DNA of 59,242 nt, from positions 1-59,242 of the forward strand of contig DAOTXN010000154.1 of assembly GCA_034435435.1 (NCBI GenBank). Reading direction: 5' to 3'. Positions 34,984-43,815 of this stretch are shown here, in pieces. This DNA is from DAOTXN01 sp034435435. GTDB taxonomy: Bacteria; Chloroflexota; Anaerolineae; S140-20. The notes under the pieces are model-generated. The model was not told where the DNA came from. It searched no databases and worked only from the letters and a program-made list of their open reading frames with translations. Both the position numbers and the translations under genes were made by a program. The first letter of the stretch is position 1. Every line of letters starts with the position of its first letter.

Positions 34984-35587
34984 GATCCTCTCCAATTCTA
35001 GACCAGGCCACATTTACCTGTCGCCGGGTCTCTTGCAGATCGCCCGACGTATCGATCACGACGTCTGCCAGCGCAATCTTGAGCGCCTGAGGCGGTTGAG
35101 CGTCAATGCGTCGCTTGGCCTCCTCGCGATCAAACCCACGCTCCCCGACCAGGCGCGCAATCTGCTGCTCACGAGAACAATCGGTCACCCACAACGCCTG
35201 GCAAATATGATGCCAGCCGGCCTCGATCAACTTGATGGCCTCGATCACGACCACGGCCGCTTCGGCCCGCTCGATCCGCTGGCGCACTTGAGCGCCTACG
35301 GCCGGGTGTACGATTTCCTCCAGACGACGCAGCGCAGCGGGATCGTTAAATACAATCTGCCCCAAACTTTGGCGGTCGATCTCACCGCCAGCAACGACCA
35401 CCCCTGGCCCAAAAGCGGCCACGATTCTTTCATAAACCGTGCTGTCCTGGTCTAGCACTTGGTGGGTGATTTGATCGGCGTCAATGACCGTGGCGCCCAA
35501 CTCGGCCAGCATGGCCGCAACGGTGCTCTTGCCGGTCGCGATATTGCCCGTGAGACAAATCAGATATTGACCGGTTGCGCGTGTCAC
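34952..35587 (-). CDS. coaE: Dephospho-CoA kinase
   Basis: A 211-aa P-loop kinase that performs the last step of coenzyme A synthesis, phosphorylating dephospho-CoA at the 3' hydroxyl. The Walker A motif is GNIATGKST; VIDADQITHQV, HPAVGAQV and the DCSREQQIARLVGERG segment (LID region) match CoaE. The GTG start at 35587 overlaps the ABC-F stop (GTGA), so translation is coupled. Length and motif order are normal. Confidence 0.88.
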   Translation of the reverse strand: MTRATGQYLICLTGNIATGKSTVAAMLAELGATVIDADQITHQVLDQDSTVYERIVAAFGPGVVVAGGEIDRQSLGQIVFNDPAALRRLEEIVHPAVGAQVRQRIERAEAAVVVIEAIKLIEAGWHHICQALWVTDCSREQQIARLVGERGFDREEAKRRIDAQPPQALKIALADVVIDTSGDLQETRRQVNVAWSRIGEDHEHNASVSRC

Positions 35588-37467
35588 CCTGCGACCTCTA
35601 TCCACCGGGCAAGATATTCCTGTAATTCGATCTGGACTTGGTCATACTCAACGCCCAGATCGCGCACCCGGTCTATCCACTGTGCACTGCCCGCCTCTTC
35701 CAACGCGCTGGTCAGATCAGCCAGCCGTTCTTCTAATTGTCGAATCGTTTGCTCCAGATCTTGGATCTCGCGGGTGCGGCGCACCGCCTCGCGTTGGGCG
35801 GTTTTGGCAGCCTGGCGCTCGATCTCACTGGGCGATCTGGTGAGTGAATGCGAGGCGCGTTGCCTCTCCTGGTGAACGGTTAGCCAGGCCCGATATTCGT
35901 CATAACCTTCTTTAAAAGCGTGCAACTCACCATCCACGATGGCCCATACCGCCGTAGATAGAGCGCGAATCAGGTAACGGTCGTGGCTAACCAACAACGT
36001 CGTACCTTCAAATTCAGTCAGGACTTCCTGGAGCACCTCTTGGGATGGAATATCGAGGTGATTGGTCGGCTCGTCCAGCAACAACACATTGGCGCCTTGC
36101 AGCGTAAGACACGCCAAGGCCAAGCGGCTCTGCTCACCTCCGCTCAGGTCTCCGACGCGTTTGAACACGTCATCACCCGAAAAGAGATAACGCCCCAGCA
36201 TATTACGCGCCTCACTAATTGGCATATCCTGGACATCGAGCAAAGCCTCTAGCACCGTGTGTTCTGGATTGAGCTCGGCACGCGTCTGGGCAAAGTAGCC
36301 CATACGTACACTGGCGCCAATGCGCACCCGGCCCCGCAGCGGCCCAACCTGGCCCAGTACAGTACGCAACAAGGTCGTCTTGCCCGAACCATTGGGACCT
36401 ATGAGAGCCACGCGCTGCCTGCGGCGCAACTCGATCTCGGCGCAAGTGAACAGCGGCGCCCGTGGATCAAAACCCACGGCCAACTCGTACAAACCTAATA
36501 CCAAATCGCCGCTCCGACCACTGGCTCTCAAATCCAATCCCATCTGTCGCCGTTGACGGGGTCGTTCGAGGCGCTCCAGTCGCTCCAGTCGTTTGCGCCG
36601 CCCTTGCGCCTCATGCGTGCGTTGACCGGCGATATGCCGACGGATAAAATCCACTTCTTTGGTAATGAGTTGCTGCTGCCGCTCGTATTCTTTTTGTCGG
36701 CGCTCTATCTGCTCCGTCCGCAACACGACGTACTTGCTATAGTTGCCGGGAAAAGTCTCCAAGCGTCCCCAATTTAATTCCCACACCCGATCCACTACCT
36801 GGTCGAGAAAAGCGCGGTCGTGGGCCACAGCTATCACTGCGCCGGGCCACTCTTTCAAATAGCCTTCCAGCCATTCCACGGCCTGGATGTCCAGGTGATT
36901 CGTCGGCTCGTCTAGCAATAGCAGATCGGGTTTTTGGAGCAGCAATCGAGCCAACAACGCACGGGTCTTTTGACCGCCGCTCAATTGCGCCACCGGGCGC
37001 GCGTAATCGCTTTCGTCAAAACCCAAGCCGGTGAGCACCTGTTGGATCTCTAGCTCAAAAGTGTATCCACCCGCCAGCTCAAAGGCTTCCAATGCCTGAC
37101 CATAACGCTCGAGGGCGCCATCCGACCCGGCCCCTGATTCGGCCATAAGCTTTTCCAGCTCGCGCAGTTCTTCGGCCTGGCGCAATAACGGCCCAAAAAC
37201 ACTCAACATCTCGGTCCATACCGTGCCCTCGGCGGGCAAGTCGGGAATTTGAGGCAGATAGCCGATACTCAACCCCCGCGCCCAGTGCACCTGCCCAGCG
37301 CTGGGCTTGTCCAGTCGGGCCAGGATACGCAACAAACTGGTCTTGCCGCAACCATTGGGACCAACCAGCGCAATTTTTGCACCCGGTGGAACCTCAAAGG
37401 CAAGCTCACTGAACACGTCTTGAGCGCCGTAGGATACCCCGACGCCACTGGCAGTCATTACGGACAT
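35584..37467 (-). CDS. ABC-F family ATPase
   Basis: A 627-aa soluble protein with two ABC domains and no membrane segments. Walker A motifs are GPNGCGKTS (about 35) and GPNGSGKTT (about 355); signatures are LSGGQKTRALL and LSGGEQSRLAL; Walker B is LLLDEPTNHLD in both. An interdomain linker rich in Arg/Gln and a C-terminal coiled coil (about 545-600) follow. ABC-F proteins act on the ribosome in translation quality control or antibiotic protection; Uup/YheS-like is the nearest group by layout. It is upstream of and coupled to coaE. Confidence 0.9.
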   Translation of the reverse strand: MSVMTASGVGVSYGAQDVFSELAFEVPPGAKIALVGPNGCGKTSLLRILARLDKPSAGQVHWARGLSIGYLPQIPDLPAEGTVWTEMLSVFGPLLRQAEELRELEKLMAESGAGSDGALERYGQALEAFELAGGYTFELEIQQVLTGLGFDESDYARPVAQLSGGQKTRALLARLLLQKPDLLLLDEPTNHLDIQAVEWLEGYLKEWPGAVIAVAHDRAFLDQVVDRVWELNWGRLETFPGNYSKYVVLRTEQIERRQKEYERQQQLITKEVDFIRRHIAGQRTHEAQGRRKRLERLERLERPRQRRQMGLDLRASGRSGDLVLGLYELAVGFDPRAPLFTCAEIELRRRQRVALIGPNGSGKTTLLRTVLGQVGPLRGRVRIGASVRMGYFAQTRAELNPEHTVLEALLDVQDMPISEARNMLGRYLFSGDDVFKRVGDLSGGEQSRLALACLTLQGANVLLLDEPTNHLDIPSQEVLQEVLTEFEGTTLLVSHDRYLIRALSTAVWAIVDGELHAFKEGYDEYRAWLTVHQERQRASHSLTRSPSEIERQAAKTAQREAVRRTREIQDLEQTIRQLEERLADLTSALEEAGSAQWIDRVRDLGVEYDQVQIELQEYLARWIEVAG

Positions 37468-37522
37468 CTTGATTCACTCCTGACAACAGGCGATTATACC
37501 ATATTTTGGTAGATTGGGAGAC

Positions 37523-37551
37523 TTGGAAAATTTGGGGAGGGCTGATATAAT
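37523..37551 (+). promoter_or_regulatory. Sigma-70-type promoter, leaderless
   Basis: TTGGAA, a 17-nt spacer and TATAAT (37546-37551). The start codons ATGATG begin at 37556 and 37559, so the transcript would start at or within the initiation codons. Confidence 0.65.
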
Positions 37552-37558
37552 AGCGATG

Positions 37559-38158
37559 ATGGCCACAAAGCGACGCAACGACCAATCTCAAGGCTGGCGC
37601 TCCAACTGGTGGCTCTTGCCGGCGGCGCTCCTGTTTACTGTGACCGGCCTGGGGCAATCCATGTGGATGTGGGAACACACCGCGCCGCAGGGATTGGCCC
37701 CTCTGACGCTGCTGCTATGGGTGGGAGTGACAGCGGCTGGCCTCACCTTGCCGGTTTACTGGCTGTCTCGACTGTGGCAGCCGGTAGCCTGGTTAGCGGC
37801 AGGGGTGTGGGCAGCCGCGCCGCTGATGTATGATACCGCCCGCCATTACCAACGAGCGACCCAGACCAACGATGCGTGGTTTCATCGCGTCTCGCCGCTG
37901 CTGCTGTTGCTCCTACTGGGAGTGGGGTTGAGCGGCGCGATGATGAGTGTAGCAGGGCTTTTGCAGCGGCGTTGGTCGAGCTCCGTTCCTGCGCCCCATA
38001 TCCGCCCCTGGCGCGAAAGTTTTTTCTCCGGACTTTATGTGGTGCTCTGTGGCTGGCTGTTGATCAATCGGGTCTTTGGCTTTGTCTCGGCGCTGCTGTT
38101 AGCCAGCGCTCTGCTTTTATTTGAGACCTATTTTGTGGCGCGCGAGTCGTCGAGTTAA
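37559..38158 (+). CDS. Four- to five-TM membrane protein, unknown family
   Basis: A 199-aa protein with helices at about 17-35, 44-66, 71-90, 112-135 and 165-185, and a cytosolic Arg-rich N-terminus (ATKRRNDQSQGWRSN). No conserved domain is recognised. ATG 37559 is 7 nt after the -10 box; ATG 37556 is an alternative. It is divergent from the ABC-F/coaE operon. Confidence 0.65.
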   Translation: MATKRRNDQSQGWRSNWWLLPAALLFTVTGLGQSMWMWEHTAPQGLAPLTLLLWVGVTAAGLTLPVYWLSRLWQPVAWLAAGVWAAAPLMYDTARHYQRATQTNDAWFHRVSPLLLLLLLGVGLSGAMMSVAGLLQRRWSSSVPAPHIRPWRESFFSGLYVVLCGWLLINRVFGFVSALLLASALLLFETYFVARESSS

Positions 38159-38173
38159 CGATCTGATCTTTCG

Positions 38174-38929
38174 TCACTCGCCACTCGTCATCGTGACCAG
38201 CCGCACGCCGGCCTGATGCACCTGACGAAAGCTCCCGCCCTGACCGACGGTAGCCAGCACACCATCCACATCTTCTACCACTGCCCCAGACAAAATATCC
38301 ACGCCATAGTCGAACAGGATGGGCGACAACGGCGTGGTCGGGCCGAGCATGAGCACCAGCGCGCCAGGCCGGCACAGGCGCATCAACCCATCAAAGGTGC
38401 GGTTGAGCAGCGTCATACTGGTCAGCGCCACCACGTCGGCCCGGGGGATGATCTCCGGCGCAGCTTCGGCGGGCAGGTCATCGCCGTGCGGCTGTAATTC
38501 GAGCACCGAAAGCTTTCCTACCTGATCACGCAGACGCGATACAAAGGGGAAATGCCCCACCAGCGCCACGTGTTTCCCCGCGCCCTGCTCGGCGATGACG
38601 GCTTCGGCGTTGAGGTCTGCCCACCGTCTCGCCTCCAGCGGCAGCAATGCGTTGATGGCCGCCATGCCCACACTGACCTCGGGCGGGCTGTCTGAGCGCA
38701 CCAGCTCGGCCAACTCGCGCCCGCTGTACCGGTGTAGACGTCCGGCCTGGGCCACCCCCGCACCGCTGCCGTGGTGATGCTCGTCCCGACCGAGCGAAGA
38801 AGCCAAGCCACAGCGCCGTTCCTCTTGACCTTGCACCACGACGGCCGTCCAATGTGCACCGATGAGCACAGCGTGCACGGGAGCATCGGGTAAGCCGTGC
38901 AACAAACTGTCAATCACTGTCCTGTTCAA
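38174..38929 (-). CDS. DUF364/DUF4213 putative metal-chelation protein
   Basis: A 251-aa protein. The N-terminal domain (GLASSLGRDEHHHGSGAG, residues about 45-62) resembles the enolase-N-like DUF4213 part. The C-terminal Rossmann-like DUF364 part has ALVGHFPFVSRL, ALTSMTLLNRTFDGLM and MLGPTTPLSP. The family is linked to siderophore or molybdate-type metal chelation but is poorly characterised. The TTG start at 38929 has AAAGGA upstream. Confidence 0.75.
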   Translation of the reverse strand: MNRTVIDSLLHGLPDAPVHAVLIGAHWTAVVVQGQEERRCGLASSLGRDEHHHGSGAGVAQAGRLHRYSGRELAELVRSDSPPEVSVGMAAINALLPLEARRWADLNAEAVIAEQGAGKHVALVGHFPFVSRLRDQVGKLSVLELQPHGDDLPAEAAPEIIPRADVVALTSMTLLNRTFDGLMRLCRPGALVLMLGPTTPLSPILFDYGVDILSGAVVEDVDGVLATVGQGGSFRQVHQAGVRLVTMTSGE

Positions 38930-39105
38930 TACCGTTTCCTTTCTGCAGCGCGACGCGCCGCCGGGCGCACCGCCATAGGATGTCGCTACACAACGCACAT
39001 GTAATGTACATCCGCTCGCCGGGTTGTCAAGCCACGCCCAGTAGAGCGCGTTTCCCTACGCGCCGTCCTACCATCCACTGAGCTAGCGTGCGACGAAGGT
39101 TATGG

Positions 39106-39111
39106 TATAAT
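39106..39111 (+). promoter_or_regulatory. Extended -10 promoter, leaderless
   Basis: TGGTATAAT ends 8 nt before the ATG at 39120. The TG dinucleotide gives an extended -10, and no clear -35 is seen. Confidence 0.6.
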
Positions 39112-39119
39112 ATCGCGCT

Positions 39120-40121
39120 ATGGGTCACAAACGACTTGGGCCGCGCTCGAGACTACTTTTTCTTCTTAGCGCCGTGGTGACGCTGGCGGCCTGCGGGCAG
39201 GTCGTCACGGCCCCGCCGTCCACGGTTACACCAGCGATCCAATCCACTGCCTCCATCTCACTGTCCACGATCCCGCCCCGCCCTACTGTAACGCTGGCCG
39301 TGCCCACTGCGACAGCGCCCAATACCCCCACTCCTTCGCCTACCCCCATCGTGCACGTGGTCCAGCCCGGCGAGACTCTGATCGCGATTGCGATCAAATA
39401 TGGCGTGACCGTGGCAGCGCTGCAATCGGCTAACGGCATTGCTGATCCTTCCACGCTCCAAGTCAACCAGGAATTGATCGTCCCCACTGGCGAAGAAAGC
39501 CAGGGAGACAATCTGGACCTGCTCTTGCCGACGCCCTCTCCGGTTCCCTTTGCTGTCGAAGGACTCAAGTGTTACGCACAACCGGTTGGCAGTCTGTGGT
39601 GCATGGGCGAGGTCGTCAACAGCGCCGCCTCGGCGCTGGAGAACGTCGAGGTGCGTGTGACTCTGCACAACGCTGCGGGTCAAGAGTTGAACGGCGGCAA
39701 CGTCCAGGCCGCCCTGGGCATGATCTATCCGGGTGGACGAGCGCCGTTTGGCATTTTATTCACTTCGACGCCAGATAGCTTTGATCGCCCCTGGGTCACG
39801 CCGATTCGGGCCGAGGCCGCTGTCGATCCCGATAGCCGTTATGCCACGCTGCAAGTCACTCAGGTCGAGGCCGGGCTGGTCGGCTCGCTGTTCGAAGTGA
39901 CGGGCAACCTCACAAACCCCGGCCAACGCGCGGTAGCGTCGATCATGGTCGTCGTGACGATCTATGACGCCGAGGGCAACGTAACGGGCTTTCGCCAAGC
40001 GCGCCTGCCAGACGCTCTTGCCCCGGGAGCCAGCAGCACCTTTTCCATCAGCCTGATGCCCGGTCAAGGCCCGCCAGCAGACTATACACTCGCCGTGCAA
40101 GGGCAATGGGCCAGTCCCTAG
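39120..40121 (+). CDS. LysM-domain lipoprotein
   Basis: A 333-aa lipoprotein. The lipobox TLAAC gives the modified Cys (about residue 25), then a Pro/Thr-rich linker. The LysM domain (about 78-122: VHVVQPGETLIAIAIKYGVTVAALQSANGI) binds peptidoglycan. The C-terminal half has two Ig-like FxLYD-type modules (about 150-330). It is probably an envelope protein that contacts the wall. Confidence 0.85.
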   Translation: MGHKRLGPRSRLLFLLSAVVTLAACGQVVTAPPSTVTPAIQSTASISLSTIPPRPTVTLAVPTATAPNTPTPSPTPIVHVVQPGETLIAIAIKYGVTVAALQSANGIADPSTLQVNQELIVPTGEESQGDNLDLLLPTPSPVPFAVEGLKCYAQPVGSLWCMGEVVNSAASALENVEVRVTLHNAAGQELNGGNVQAALGMIYPGGRAPFGILFTSTPDSFDRPWVTPIRAEAAVDPDSRYATLQVTQVEAGLVGSLFEVTGNLTNPGQRAVASIMVVVTIYDAEGNVTGFRQARLPDALAPGASSTFSISLMPGQGPPADYTLAVQGQWASP

Positions 40122-40145
40122 CCCACACCCAACGAGGTTAAAACC

Positions 40146-40853
40146 GTGTTTTATTATATTTTGTATCTGGCGCTGCGCATCTATGTGCGGCTGCTTTGTC
40201 GCGTTTCGGTGCAGGGCCGCCAGCACATCCCCGCCCAGGGACCGTTTTTAGCGGTCAGCAACCACCTCAGCTCCGTCGATCCGCCGCTGATCGTCGGCCT
40301 GACGCCGGCGCGGCTGAAACTGATTGGTATGGCGGCCAGCGATCACCGCCAGGATTTCTTTATTGGCTGGCTGATGGACAAAGCGGGGGCGGTGTGGGTG
40401 CGCCGCGGCGAACCTGATCGCCAGGCGCTGCGCCAGGCGCTCGACGTACTGGCCGCCGGGCAACCCTTTGGAGTCGCGCCCGAGGGCACGCGCAGCCGCA
40501 CGGGGGCTCTTATTGAGGGCAAAACTGGGGCCGCTTTTTTGGCGCTCAAAGCTGGCGTGCCTATTTTGCCCGTGGCCGTAGCCGGCACCGAAAAAGTCTT
40601 TCCCAGCCTAAAGCGCTTGCGCCGAGCCACCGTCCAGGTACGCCTCGCGCCGGCCTTTCAACTCCCTCCCCAGGGTGACAGGCTTCGCAGCGAACACATC
40701 AGCTATTGCACCGACCTCATTATGACCCGCCTGGCGTCGCTGCTGCCAGAGACGTACCGGGGCGTGTACACCGGACATCCCTTGATTTCGTATTGGGAAC
40801 AATTGGACGCGAGCGGCGCTTCTGCCTGCCCCGCGTGGGTCGAGATGGCGTGA
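40146..40853 (+). CDS. plsC: 1-acyl-glycerol-3-phosphate acyltransferase (PlsC-like)
   Basis: A 235-aa membrane-associated acyltransferase. It has the catalytic NHLSSVD (HX4D) motif, VRRGEPD, the substrate motif PEGTRSRTG and the hydrophobic AGVPILPVAVAGTEKVFP block, giving phosphatidic acid synthesis from lysophosphatidate. GTG start at 40146. It converges on rsmA with stop codons adjacent. Confidence 0.87.
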   Translation: MFYYILYLALRIYVRLLCRVSVQGRQHIPAQGPFLAVSNHLSSVDPPLIVGLTPARLKLIGMAASDHRQDFFIGWLMDKAGAVWVRRGEPDRQALRQALDVLAAGQPFGVAPEGTRSRTGALIEGKTGAAFLALKAGVPILPVAVAGTEKVFPSLKRLRRATVQVRLAPAFQLPPQGDRLRSEHISYCTDLIMTRLASLLPETYRGVYTGHPLISYWEQLDASGASACPAWVEMA

Positions 40854-40854
40854 T

Positions 40855-41700
40855 CTAGTCATCCTGCTTGTCTTGAGCGACCAGAGCCTCGACCAGAGCT
40901 ACCCATTCTCGCACGGCCAGGGTCTCCGCGCGCCGCTGTGCATCCACTCCCGCTCGCGCCAGCGCCGCTTCGACGATCTCTCGCGGGCGACCGAGGCCGG
41001 CGCTCAATGCGTTGCGCAATTGTTTCCGGCGCTGGTTGAATCCGGCCTTGACGACTTGGAAAAACAGATCGGCATTTATTCCTGCGCAGAGCGTTTGCTC
41101 CTGTGGGTGTATATGAATACGCACCACCGCCGAATCGACCTGGGGTCGGGGGTAAAAAGCGCCCGCCTTGAGGCGCGCCACCATTTCCGGGCGACCGTAG
41201 AACTGCACACTCACTGCCAACAGACTCATATCGCCCGGCGCTGCGACGATGCGCCGCGCCACCTCTTCTTGAACGGTCAGCACCATGAGCGCGGGCTGGA
41301 CGGCGGCCTCGAGCAGACGCCGCAGAACCGCCGAGGTGATATAGTAGGGGATGTTGGCGACTACCTTGTAAGCCGGGCGCAGCAAACTCGCCAGTTCCAG
41401 CTCCAAAATATCGCCGTGGATCAGGCGAACGTTGGAGAGATCGCTCAGTTCGTGCTCCAAGATGGGGATGAGGCGCTGGTCCAATTCAACCGCGACAACC
41501 CGAGCAGCGGTCTGCGCCAAAAGGCGCGTGAGCGCCCCCAGGCCTGGCCCGATTTCCAGCACAGTCTCGGCGGACGACAGGTCGGCGGCCGCGACAATGC
41601 GCCGGGCGGCTGCCTGATCAACCAAAAAATTCTGCCCCAAACTCTTTTTAGGCTGGATTCCGAGCTGGCGCAGCAGGAAGCGCGGGTCACTAAAACTCAT
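40855..41700 (-). CDS. rsmA: 16S rRNA (adenine1518/1519-N6) dimethyltransferase
   Basis: A 281-aa methyltransferase that dimethylates two adjacent adenosines near the 3' end of 16S rRNA. Motifs are KKSLGQNFLVD, SAM-binding EIGPGLGALTRLL, DILE and catalytic NIPYYI. The ATG at 41700 overlaps the stop of the upstream 3D-domain gene (ATGA); an ORF extension upstream of 41700 was rejected because it lies within that gene. Confidence 0.92.
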   Translation of the reverse strand: MSFSDPRFLLRQLGIQPKKSLGQNFLVDQAAARRIVAAADLSSAETVLEIGPGLGALTRLLAQTAARVVAVELDQRLIPILEHELSDLSNVRLIHGDILELELASLLRPAYKVVANIPYYITSAVLRRLLEAAVQPALMVLTVQEEVARRIVAAPGDMSLLAVSVQFYGRPEMVARLKAGAFYPRPQVDSAVVRIHIHPQEQTLCAGINADLFFQVVKAGFNQRRKQLRNALSAGLGRPREIVEAALARAGVDAQRRAETLAVREWVALVEALVAQDKQDD

Positions 41701-43157
41701 CGGCAGCGTGGGTGTACCAGCGCAGGCGCCACGTATTCGACCTGGCCCGGTACCGGCGCCAACAGATACACGTCTACACAGCGATACCACAACACCAGGT
41801 TATTATCGTCGTAGCCCAGATCAATGCGCAGGCCCTTGATGGCCCCTCCTGTGTCGCCCGCATCGCCCACTCCGTATCCCGGCACGTATACCTGAGAGCG
41901 CAGCGGGATCACGCTGGGATCGACGGCGACGATACCATAGCGCATGTTCCAACCAATGGCCGTGACGCCATAGCGGGGATGGTCAGCCGGCTTGCCCGAC
42001 GACGCGGCGTTGTACGAAGTAGCCAGCATACGATACTTGCGCCAATACTGCACGGGACCAGAGGGTGTGTCAATCGTGCGCAGTACGATCTGGGTGCCAT
42101 AGCTGAGGATTTTGGGCTGGGGGGGTCTGGCGACCCATTCTGCCTCGACCCAGCGCCCCACCTCAACGCCGTCCTCGTAGCGCACGCGAATGCGCCGCTC
42201 GAAAACACCCGTCTGTCCCTCTTGCCCCACCCGGGTATGGTCAATTTCCAGCTCTGGGTCGGGCGCCCATTGCGTCTCAAAGGGAATAGGTTCTTGCTGC
42301 ACCAGTACTTCTTCGCGCACGCGCGTCACGCGGATCTCTTGCCCTTCACCCAAGGGCGCGTTCAGGTCGGGTGCGACTTGATCCAAGCCCTGCAGCGAGA
42401 TGCCGAAATCGGATAGCACTTCGCCGACGCTAAAGCGGCGCGTGCGGGTCTGCAATGTGTGTCCGTCCACGTGAATCGTGACCGGCACCGAGCGCTCGAT
42501 GTGAATGTGTGTGCCCGGCTTGACCGGGCTGCTCAACGAGGGGCGCACATCGTCGGCCAGATAGAGAATGATGCCCGCATCATATAGGGCCTGGCCTACG
42601 CTAGAAGCTGTCGTGTATAGATGCAGCGGCAGGTGATTGGCCTCTTGCACGATGACGGGAACAGCACGTTCGATTTGCAAACGCAGGGGAGAGAGATTGG
42701 TTTCGGCAGCGACGGGATCCGAAAGCTGATGGACAACGTCGTGGGGACTCACTGCAATACCTAATTCGGTCAGGATGGCGCCGGTTTGCGTTAATTGTGT
42801 GCGCGCCTCGATGGTGCGTCCATCCACCTCGACGACGACCGGACGGGCGCGATACACAGCAATCAGCATGTTTAAAGACAGGTGCTCCGAGAGTTCCGGA
42901 CGGGTGATGTCTTGAGCATGCAGCGTGAGACCGACTTCTCGCAAGACCCCGCCCACCGTGGTTTGATGGGTACGCACGCTGCGCACCTGACCATCCACGG
43001 CGAGCGTAACGGAGATTTGTGTGCTGCGATACAACGCGACCAAGCCGGTCGCCAGCCCCAAAAAAATCAGCGCGGTCAGCAGGCCGATTATCCTACCCCG
43101 GTTCGCCGGTACGCCTGAGCGCGCCTGCGAAAGCCAGACTTTTTCTCCTACTGCCAT
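41697..43157 (-). CDS. YabE-like wall protein: DUF348 repeats, G5, 3D domain
   Basis: A 486-aa exported protein. A membrane anchor (about 22-42) is followed by three DUF348 repeats (ITLAVDGQVRSVRTHQTTVGGVL-type), a G5 domain (about 310-370) and a C-terminal 3D domain (about 385-475) with the three aspartates in AVDP, DAGDTGG and RIDLGY. This layout matches Rpf-related or stationary-phase wall-remodelling enzymes (YabE), which act on peptidoglycan. In Bacillus yabE also lies beside the ksgA region. It overlaps rsmA by 4 nt. Confidence 0.88.
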   Translation of the reverse strand: MAVGEKVWLSQARSGVPANRGRIIGLLTALIFLGLATGLVALYRSTQISVTLAVDGQVRSVRTHQTTVGGVLREVGLTLHAQDITRPELSEHLSLNMLIAVYRARPVVVEVDGRTIEARTQLTQTGAILTELGIAVSPHDVVHQLSDPVAAETNLSPLRLQIERAVPVIVQEANHLPLHLYTTASSVGQALYDAGIILYLADDVRPSLSSPVKPGTHIHIERSVPVTIHVDGHTLQTRTRRFSVGEVLSDFGISLQGLDQVAPDLNAPLGEGQEIRVTRVREEVLVQQEPIPFETQWAPDPELEIDHTRVGQEGQTGVFERRIRVRYEDGVEVGRWVEAEWVARPPQPKILSYGTQIVLRTIDTPSGPVQYWRKYRMLATSYNAASSGKPADHPRYGVTAIGWNMRYGIVAVDPSVIPLRSQVYVPGYGVGDAGDTGGAIKGLRIDLGYDDNNLVLWYRCVDVYLLAPVPGQVEYVAPALVHPRCR

Positions 43158-43179
43158 AACCTTCCAACTGACAAAGCCA

Positions 43180-43205
43180 AAGGGACGAGCACATCCCGTC
43201 CCTTG
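43180..43205 (-). terminator. Hairpin after the SRP RNA
   Basis: Stem AAGGGACG / CGTCCCTT with a GGATGTGCT loop on the minus strand, ahead of the 3D-domain gene. It lacks a long T-run, so termination may be partial. Confidence 0.5.
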
Positions 43206-43275
43206 AGCCAAGAATGAGTCCTGGTCGTGCACCCCCGGTCGAATTGCCTGACCCGCCTTGGTGGGACCATCTGGC

Positions 43276-43375
43276 TCCAACCAGGCGCCCCTGCGGCACC
43301 CGAAGGTGACTCCTTACCGTTGCTTCCTTTCGGACCTGGCGGGGTTCGAAGGCCCTCGCCGCGCAGGACCCAGTT
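43276..43375 (-). ncRNA. ffs: Signal recognition particle (4.5S-type) RNA
   Basis: On the minus strand the domain IV hairpin is clear: CCGCCAGGTCC, a GAAA tetraloop, then GGAAGCAACGG, preceded by GAACC and followed by the complementary GGTGCCGCAGG strand. This is the Ffh-binding site of the small SRP RNA. The ends are approximate because the outer helix was paired by eye; flanking bases may belong to it. It sits upstream of the 3D-domain gene on the same strand. Confidence 0.8.
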
Positions 43376-43527
43376 TTCAACGCCCTCTTGCCCCAGCAGA
43401 CTCAGACCAGGTCAATCCTCTGGAGGGAATTCAACCCCGCTATAGCGGATTGCGGGTACAGGGCACCGCTAGCTCCCCGTCTAGCACGACCAGCGACATG
43501 GTAGCGTGAAGGGGTCAAAATGTCAAA

Positions 43528-43545
43528 TCGGGGCGCTTGCCCCGA
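43528..43545 (-). terminator. Terminator hairpin of the tRNA-Ser gene
   Basis: Minus-strand stem TCGGGGC / GCCCCGA with a 4-nt loop, then TTTGACATTTT, 6 nt after the tRNA CCA end. Confidence 0.7.
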
Positions 43546-43551
43546 TTCAAT

Positions 43552-43641
43552 TGGCGGAGAGGGTGGGATTTGAACCCACGGTGCATTTCTGCACACGCGC
43601 TCTCCAGGCGCGCGCATTAGGCCGGACTATGCTACCTCTCC
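43552..43641 (-). tRNA. serT: tRNA-Ser (anticodon GGA)
   Basis: 90 nt on the minus strand with encoded CCA. The acceptor stem GGAGAGG pairs with CCTCTCC, discriminator G. The anticodon stem CGCGC/GCGCG encloses CTGGAGA (anticodon GGA). The long variable arm TGTGCA-GAAA-TGCAC is characteristic of class II serine tRNA. T-arm GTGGG-TTCAAAT-CCCAC. Confidence 0.95.
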
Positions 43642-43755
43642 AAGATAAATTCAAGTATACATGCTTCTCTCTGTTCGTCAAGCCGCCGCACGGTATAAAC
43701 AGAAAAGCGCGGTATCTCCAGATGTCGAATGGGTGTGTGTTTTCCAAGATTCAGC

Positions 43756-43783
43756 TTGACAAAAAGGCCGGCGCTGATATAAT
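43756..43783 (+). promoter_or_regulatory. Consensus sigma-70 promoter of the Fur-family gene
   Basis: TTGACA (43756-43761), 16-nt spacer, TATAAT (43778-43783). ATG is 32 nt further on. The AT-rich stretch between -10 and ATG (ATTCTAATAAAAGATTAATT) could hold an autoregulatory Fur/PerR-type box, but no clean palindrome was seen. Confidence 0.8.
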
Positions 43784-43815
43784 ATGGAGTGATTCTAATA
43801 AAAGATTAATTCCAA

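Noticed and set aside
39040..39075. GTAGAGCGCGTTTCCCTACGCGCCGTCCTAC stretch resembling the palindrome at 54458
   Set aside because: Only a partial, degenerate match; not enough to call another copy with confidence.
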